The notes below the pieces were generated by a model. That model searched no databases, was not told the origin of the DNA, and saw only the letters and a list, made by a program, of their open reading frames with translations. Position numbers and translations under genes: made by a program. This document shows, in pieces, positions 58,608 to 64,000 of a stretch of DNA of 64,000 nucleotides (positions are counted from its first letter, which is position 1; every line of letters starts with the position of its first letter). Source of the stretch: Dokdonella sp. (GTDB taxonomy: Bacteria > Pseudomonadota > Gammaproteobacteria > Xanthomonadales > Rhodanobacteraceae); assembly GCA_019634795.1 (NCBI GenBank), contig JAHCAR010000011.1:1-64000 (forward strand), in the 5' to 3' direction.

Positions 58608-61600
58608 ATGCAGGCAGCGCAATTCATCCATGGAAACCGGCTCGAGCTCCTCGCCGACCGCCTTATCGACGACCTGACCGCCACGGGCCACGACGATCCG
58701 CTGCGGCCGCATGTCGTCGTCGTCGCCCATCCGGCCCTTGGCCGCTGGCTGCAGGAACGCATCGCCGCGCGTTGCGGGATCGCCGTCAATATCGAATTTC
58801 CGCTGCCTTCGACCTTTGCATGGGAGGTCCTGCGCGAGGTCTCCGGGCGGCTGAAGCGCGAGTCGGCGTTCTCGCGCGAGGCCCTGACCTGGCGCATCCA
58901 CGCGGCGCTGCCGGCGTATGCGGAGCGGCCCGGATTCGACGCCGTCCGCCACTATCTCGGCTCCGCTGGCGAGCCACGCCAGCGCCACCAGCTGGCCGCT
59001 GCCCTGGCCCAGACCTTCGATGAATACACCATGGCCCGGCCGAGCTGGATCCGCGCCTGGCATCGCGGGCGCCTTGTCCTCGAGGATGCCGACGAGCGCT
59101 GGCAGGCCGAACTCTGGCGCGCGCTTGCCGACTCGGTCGACGAGGCCGATCGCGCCAGCCTGATGCAGGAGGTCCTGGGCGGCCTGCTCGGAGGTGCGCC
59201 GGTTCCTTCGCGGCTCGAACGCGGTTTCAGCATTTTCGGCGCCGCCCACCTGCCGCCGCTGCTGCTCGAATTCTTCCTGACCCTGGCCCAATGCGTTCCG
59301 CTGCGCTTCTATCAGCCCAATCCATGTCTCGATTACTGGGGCGACATCGTTTCGGCGCGCGAGCAGGTGCGCCAGCGCCAGTTGTGGAACCGGCATGGCC
59401 GTCGCGAAGACGAGGCGCACCTCGAATCGGGCCATCCGCTGCTGGCTTCGTGGGGCGGCATCGGCCGCGAGTACCTCAAGGCCATCCATGCTCCCGAACT
59501 GGTCGTCCACGACGACGATGCTTTTGCGGCGCCGACTTCGAGCGGACTGCTCGGCTGGCTGCAGGCCGGCATCCTCATGCTCGACCCGGCGCATGCGCCG
59601 CCACCACCGTTGGAGGCGGCGCCGAGCGTACAGGTGCATGGCTGCCCGAGCCGGCGCCGTGAAGTCGAGGTCCTGCGCGATGCGCTGTTGCCGCTGTTCG
59701 AGACGCTCGACGACCTCAAGCCGCACGAGATCGTGGTCATGTCGCCACGCATCGAAGAGTACGTGCCCTACGTCGCGGCCGTGTTCGGCGACGGCGACGA
59801 TCCCCTGTCGATTCCCTACCGCATCAGCGACGTGGCGTTGCGCGCGACCCATCCTCTGATCGATGCCTTCGCGCGCATCCTCGCCCTCGGCGAAAGCCGT
59901 TTCGCGGTCAGCGAAATCCTCGGCTTCCTCGCCGAGCCGGGGATCGCGCGCCGCTTCGGACTCGACGGCGAAGCGCGTGACTGGCTGCGCACCTGGATCG
60001 CCGACGCTGGCGTGCGCTGGGGCCTCGATGCCGATTTCCGCGCCGCACTCGGTGCCGCCGCGATCGATGAAACCACCTGGCGCTTCGGCTTCAATCGGCT
60101 GCTGCTCGGCTACGCGCTCGGCAATGACGCGGAAATGCTGGCCGACGTCGTGCCGGCGACCAATGTCGAAGGCAGCCCGGCGCAATGGCTCGGCCAGTTC
60201 GCCCGCTTCGTCGATGCGCTCGCGCGCACGCGCGCCGGCTTCGCCGTGCCGCGCGGTGCGGCGGAATGGAAAAGCTGGCTGATCGACCGGCTCGATGCGC
60301 TGTTCGACGGCGAAGGCGGCGATGCCCTCGAGGCCGCGGCGATCCGCGACCTGCGCGAGGCGATCGCCGCGTTCGGCAACGAGGCCTCGCGCTGGCTCGG
60401 TGCGGAGGCACTCGACTTCGCGGTCGTGCGCGGCGCGCTCGATGCGCAGATCGCCGCGCCGCGCGCATCGCGCGGTGGCCGCTTCGGCATCACCTTCTGC
60501 GGCATGGTGCCGATGCGCAATGTTCCGCATCGCGTGGTCTGCGTGCTCGGACTCGACGCCGGCGAATTTCCGCGCCGGCAGGCGCCGGCCGGTTTCAACC
60601 TGATGCGCAGGCATCCGCGCGCCGGCGATCGCAGCATCCGCGAGGATGACCGTTTCCTGTTTCTCGAAAGCCTGGTCGCCGCGCGCGACGTGTTCCATCT
60701 CAGCCATGTCGATCGCGACGCAAAGACCGGTGCATCGAACCCGCCTTCGCCGCTGGTCGAGGAACTGACCGGATTTCTCGCTGGCGCGTACGGCGCCGAG
60801 GCATGGCCCGCGGTGCGCGCGTCCATCGTCCGCCAGCATCCGATGCATCCATTCGCGGCCGCCTGCTTTCGCGCCGATTCACCCACGCCGAGCTACGACC
60901 GCCGCTGGTGGAACGCGGCGCGACTGCAGGGCGAGGCCTGGATCGAACCATCGCCGTTCGTCCCCGCGGCTGCACTCGTCTCCACGCTGCAGGAGTTCCA
61001 TGCGCTCGAGCTCGCGCCGGCGGAGGACTGGACCGAGCTCGACATCGGGGAACTGCTGGGCTGGCTCGCCCACCCCTTGCGTGCGTACTTTCGCCAGCAG
61101 CTTCCGCTCGAGCTGGCCGAAGCCGAGCGCGACGAGGACGTCGAGGCTTTCACCCTTGGCCGGCTCGCTCGCTACCAACTGGCCGACCGCCTGCTCGGAC
61201 CTGAGGCCTCGCGCCCCGATCTGCACCGCGTGCAACGCGAAGGGCAGTTTCCGATCGGTGTGGTCGGTGAGCAATCCTGGCAGGAACTGCTCGGCCAGGT
61301 CGACGCACTCGAACAGAAGGCGCTGCACTTGCTCGGTGGCGAATTCGAAACCGTCGCGGCCGAAACCCGCAGCGTCGCGTTCGAGGACCTGCGCCTGCGC
61401 CTGACCGGCGCGGTCCGGCACAAGGTCCGCTGCGCGGACGGCCAGACCGCCCTGCTGCTCGCCAGACCGGGCCGGATCCGCGGCATCGACCTGGCCCGGC
61501 TGGCGCTCGAACGTTTCCTGCATGCTGGAGCGGAGTCCGATTTGCCCGTGTTCCTGATCGGATTCGACAAGGATCAGGTCAAGGCGCTCCGCCTGGGTTC

Positions 61601-61913
61601 GTTCGACACTGTCGGGCAATGGATTCAAGACCTGCTGATCTGGCGCGCACGCGGCCTGAGTCGGCCATTGCCCACTTTCCGCAAGAGCGCCGAGGCATTT
61701 GCCGCCTCGTTCCAGCGCTGGGGAGACGAGGGCCGGGCGCGACGGGCGGCGCTGACCGCCTGGTCCGAAGGCGATTTTCCCGAAAGCGCCGATCCCCACC
61801 ACCAGCTTTTCGCCCGGCATCGCGAAGATTCGATCCTCGGCGAGGTTTTCGAAGCCTTTGCCCATGTCGCCTTCGTCCCGCTGTATGGCGCGGCCGCGGA
61901 GATCGGGCCATGA
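58608..61913 (+). CDS. recC: RecBCD subunit RecC (exodeoxyribonuclease V gamma)
   Basis: The 1101-residue protein resembles RecC in length and in blocks near the N terminus (FIHGNRLELLADRLIDDL; PLGRWLQERIA-like ALGRWLQERIAARCGIAVNIEFPLP), and in FSIFGAAHLPP. It has degenerate helicase and nuclease folds and recognises Chi within the RecBCD double-strand-break repair enzyme. The ATG at 58608 puts the RecC-like start at the N terminus; an ATG 13 codons upstream is possible. Its stop overlaps the recB start (ATGA), so the two subunits are co-translated. Confidence 0.92.
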   Translation: MQAAQFIHGNRLELLADRLIDDLTATGHDDPLRPHVVVVAHPALGRWLQERIAARCGIAVNIEFPLPSTFAWEVLREVSGRLKRESAFSREALTWRIHAALPAYAERPGFDAVRHYLGSAGEPRQRHQLAAALAQTFDEYTMARPSWIRAWHRGRLVLEDADERWQAELWRALADSVDEADRASLMQEVLGGLLGGAPVPSRLERGFSIFGAAHLPPLLLEFFLTLAQCVPLRFYQPNPCLDYWGDIVSAREQVRQRQLWNRHGRREDEAHLESGHPLLASWGGIGREYLKAIHAPELVVHDDDAFAAPTSSGLLGWLQAGILMLDPAHAPPPPLEAAPSVQVHGCPSRRREVEVLRDALLPLFETLDDLKPHEIVVMSPRIEEYVPYVAAVFGDGDDPLSIPYRISDVALRATHPLIDAFARILALGESRFAVSEILGFLAEPGIARRFGLDGEARDWLRTWIADAGVRWGLDADFRAALGAAAIDETTWRFGFNRLLLGYALGNDAEMLADVVPATNVEGSPAQWLGQFARFVDALARTRAGFAVPRGAAEWKSWLIDRLDALFDGEGGDALEAAAIRDLREAIAAFGNEASRWLGAEALDFAVVRGALDAQIAAPRASRGGRFGITFCGMVPMRNVPHRVVCVLGLDAGEFPRRQAPAGFNLMRRHPRAGDRSIREDDRFLFLESLVAARDVFHLSHVDRDAKTGASNPPSPLVEELTGFLAGAYGAEAWPAVRASIVRQHPMHPFAAACFRADSPTPSYDRRWWNAARLQGEAWIEPSPFVPAAALVSTLQEFHALELAPAEDWTELDIGELLGWLAHPLRAYFRQQLPLELAEAERDEDVEAFTLGRLARYQLADRLLGPEASRPDLHRVQREGQFPIGVVGEQSWQELLGQVDALEQKALHLLGGEFETVAAETRSVAFEDLRLRLTGAVRHKVRCADGQTALLLARPGRIRGIDLARLALERFLHAGAESDLPVFLIGFDKDQVKALRLGSFDTVGQWIQDLLIWRARGLSRPLPTFRKSAEAFAASFQRWGDEGRARRAALTAWSEGDFPESADPHHQLFARHREDSILGEVFEAFAHVAFVPLYGAAAEIGP

Positions 61914-64000
61914 GTCGCGAGCTCGATGCCGCCAGCCTCGCCCTCGACGGCCTGCACCTGATCGAAGCCAGCGCCGGCACTGGCAAGACCTACAACATCG
62001 CCCTGATCTACCTGCGCCTGCTGCTCGAACGCAAACTCGGCGTGCGCCAGATTGCCGTGGTCACCTTTACCGAGGCAGCCACGCGCGAACTGCGCGGACG
62101 CTTGCGCGAGCGCATCGCCGAGGCGATCGGGCGGCTGGACGGAAGTCGTCCCGAGGCAGGGGATTTGTTGGACCGGATACTTGAAAAGCACCGGGCCGAC
62201 GCTGCTTCGCTGGGCGCTGCGATGAACGCCTTGTCATCGGCACTGGTTGGCTTCGACGAGGCACGCATTTCGACCTTGCACGGCCTTTGCCGGCAACTGC
62301 TGGCCGAGCATGCATTCGCGATGGGCCTGCCGTTCTTCGAACTCGATAACGACGAGGGCAACGAGGCGGCCCACGAACTGGTCCGCGACTTCTGGCGTCG
62401 CCATGTGGTCGCCGAGGCCGACGAGGCCGTCGGCGCCGTGCTCGATCGCTGGGATACGCCCGAGGCCCTGGCCGCCGACCTGTTGCGTTCGCAGGTACTG
62501 GCCTTGTCGGCGACGCGTATCGATCCGCAGGACGCGGCAGCCTGGGTCGAACGCTCGCGCAGCGCGCTCGATCGCGATCTCGGGGAATGGCGTCGCCTGT
62601 ACGCCGAGGGTCCAGTTGCAGCCGCGTTGCAGCAGTTGCAGGAGGCCATCGCGCAGAAGTGGCTGAAGTCGGCGAAGACGACGCCGCTCGGCGTCGAGTC
62701 GATGCAGCGTTGCGTGCAGGCCTGCACCGGGGGCGCGGTCGAGGTCGACATCGATGCGCTCGCCGCGCTTGCCGCCAGCGCGATCGCCGATGCCGTGTCG
62801 GAAAAGGCGAACAAGGCCGGCTGGACGGTGCCGCCCGAACTTGCCGAGGTATCGGCCTGTGTCGAGGCCTTGCGGACCGCTTCGCAAACGCTGCGCAACG
62901 CAGTGCTGGCACGGTTCACCGGCGCCGCCATCGCCTTCGTGCGCGAAGGGCTGGCGGCGCGCCGCGAGCGTCTGCGCCGACTCGGATTCGACGATCTGAT
63001 CGGCCTCCTGCACGAGCATCTCGAAGGCGATACCGGCGCGCGCCTCGCGCGGGCGATCGCCACCGACATTTCGGCCCTGCTGGTCGACGAGTTCCAGGAC
63101 ACCGATCCCCTGCAGTACGCGATCCTGCGGCGCATCCATGCGGCGCGCGAGGATGCCGTGTTGCTGCTGATCGGCGATCCCAAGCAGGCCATCTACCGCT
63201 TCCGCGGCGGCGATATCCACACCTATCACACGGCGGCCCGGGATGCCGGCGCCAACCGCCATACCCTGCGCGACAACTGGCGCTCCGATGCGCCGCTGAT
63301 CGCCGCGGCCAACGCGATCTTCGATGGGGTCGAGGATCCGTTCCTGGTCGACTTCATCGGCTTCGAGCCGGCCCGCTTTCCGTCGGCCAAGGGGGCCTCG
63401 GCGCACTGGCTGGCCAGTGCCACGCCGCTGACCGTATGGCGCCTGCCCGATCGCCTGGAAAAGAACAAGGCCAAACCGTGGACGTCACCGGCATTCAGCG
63501 AGCGCGTGCTCGGCGCGGTTTGCGCCGAGGTTCGCGGACTTCTCGCCGAGGCGAGGGAAAATGGACACGCACTGCCGGAAATCGCCGTGCTCGTGCAGAG
63601 CAATCGTCAGGCCGAACAGGCGGCGCGGGAGCTGGCCCGCTGGAACATCGCCTGCGACTACCTAAGCGCAGCCAGCGTTTACGCGAGCGCCGAAGCGCTC
63701 GAGATCGAGCGCCTGCTGGCGGCCCTCGATGCACCGGCCGACGCGGCCCGCGTGCGCGCGGCGCTGGCGACCGAACTGCTCGGCCATGACCTTCAGGCCC
63801 TGCTCGAAGCCCAACAGGACCTGAGCCGCTGGGAGGAGCAACTCGCGCAGATCGCGCTGCTGCGCCAGCGCTGGCTCGAGGCCGGGCCCTACGCCGCGAT
63901 CGCGCATTGCGTGCAGGCCGCCGCCACGCGCCTGTTGCCGCGCTGGGACGGTCGCCGTCGCGTCACCAACCTGCTGCACCTGGCCGAGCTGCTGCAACAG
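61910..64000 (+). CDS. recB: RecBCD subunit RecB (5' part; continues past the window)
   Basis: The frame opens at the ATG overlapping the recC stop and has no stop to the end of the window (697 codons visible). It encodes a UvrD-type helicase subunit of exodeoxyribonuclease V. Walker A EASAGTGKTYN (res. ~19-29) is followed by FTEAATRELRGRLRERI. Motif II VDEFQDTD is at 392-399, then motif III-like GDPKQAIYRFRGGD. The C-terminal nuclease domain lies beyond the window. A recD gene would be expected to follow. Confidence 0.93.
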   Translation, partial: MSRELDAASLALDGLHLIEASAGTGKTYNIALIYLRLLLERKLGVRQIAVVTFTEAATRELRGRLRERIAEAIGRLDGSRPEAGDLLDRILEKHRADAASLGAAMNALSSALVGFDEARISTLHGLCRQLLAEHAFAMGLPFFELDNDEGNEAAHELVRDFWRRHVVAEADEAVGAVLDRWDTPEALAADLLRSQVLALSATRIDPQDAAAWVERSRSALDRDLGEWRRLYAEGPVAAALQQLQEAIAQKWLKSAKTTPLGVESMQRCVQACTGGAVEVDIDALAALAASAIADAVSEKANKAGWTVPPELAEVSACVEALRTASQTLRNAVLARFTGAAIAFVREGLAARRERLRRLGFDDLIGLLHEHLEGDTGARLARAIATDISALLVDEFQDTDPLQYAILRRIHAAREDAVLLLIGDPKQAIYRFRGGDIHTYHTAARDAGANRHTLRDNWRSDAPLIAAANAIFDGVEDPFLVDFIGFEPARFPSAKGASAHWLASATPLTVWRLPDRLEKNKAKPWTSPAFSERVLGAVCAEVRGLLAEARENGHALPEIAVLVQSNRQAEQAARELARWNIACDYLSAASVYASAEALEIERLLAALDAPADAARVRAALATELLGHDLQALLEAQQDLSRWEEQLAQIALLRQRWLEAGPYAAIAHCVQAAATRLLPRWDGRRRVTNLLHLAELLQQ

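Overview
The window is high-GC chromosomal DNA from a gammaproteobacterium, most likely of the Xanthomonadales/Lysobacterales type. The evidence is the metX-metB pair, an OxyR with the E. coli-like Cys199/Cys208 pair, a RecBCD system, yajC-secD-secF, and many copies of the 'TGTAGGAGCG...' REP-like palindrome. The assignment rests on gene content and style, not on a marker gene. No rRNA, tRNA, CRISPR, integrase or transposase was seen. Almost all DNA is coding, apart from five intergenic stretches that are packed with repeats.

Layout. 1-1946: methionine synthesis (metX, cut by the window edge, and metB). 2166-8107: a peroxide-defence block with rubrerythrin, a CCG-domain Fe-S protein and DUF3501 on the minus strand, then oxyR divergent from ahpC-ahpD. 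8290-16188: a VIT/VWA/TPR/DUF2135 exported protein, an orphan PycTM (DUF5706) membrane protein and a 1369-residue envelope protein. 16196-23541: prmC, dxs, a GNAT-nitrilase fusion, an exported unknown, HNH and GNAT genes. 23558-28062: an acyl-CoA dehydrogenase, a LEA-like lipoprotein and a compact modABC. 28133-31391: a prohibitin-like SPFH protein with an adjacent 31-codon membrane peptide, a DUF1684 protein and a secreted unknown.

32226-38757: recQ, then the most interesting gene set. On the minus strand lies an overlapping operon btaA-btaB-plcP-like (betaine lipid synthesis plus a metallophosphoesterase that could release diacylglycerol). Divergent from it is an olsF-like bifunctional acyltransferase (ornithine lipid). 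Together these look like a lipid-remodelling island that replaces phospholipids with phosphorus-free lipids. A possible Pho-box-like repeat lies in the shared 139-bp promoter region.

38818-46088: a POT peptide transporter, corA with an overlapping small membrane protein, cstA-ybdD, an Asp/Glu racemase homologue and alkB. 46089-47817: a 1.7-kb non-coding mosaic with two long inverted copies of a structured element whose hairpin stems differ by compensatory changes. 47818-51988: yajC-secD-secF and an RsuA-family pseudouridine synthase. 51989-53681: more repeat modules, including a perfect-register array of ten 17-bp units. 53682-64000: kbl, an exported peptidylarginine/agmatine-deiminase-family protein, a spermidine-synthase-like protein, an exported unknown, recC and the 5' part of recB, which runs off the end.
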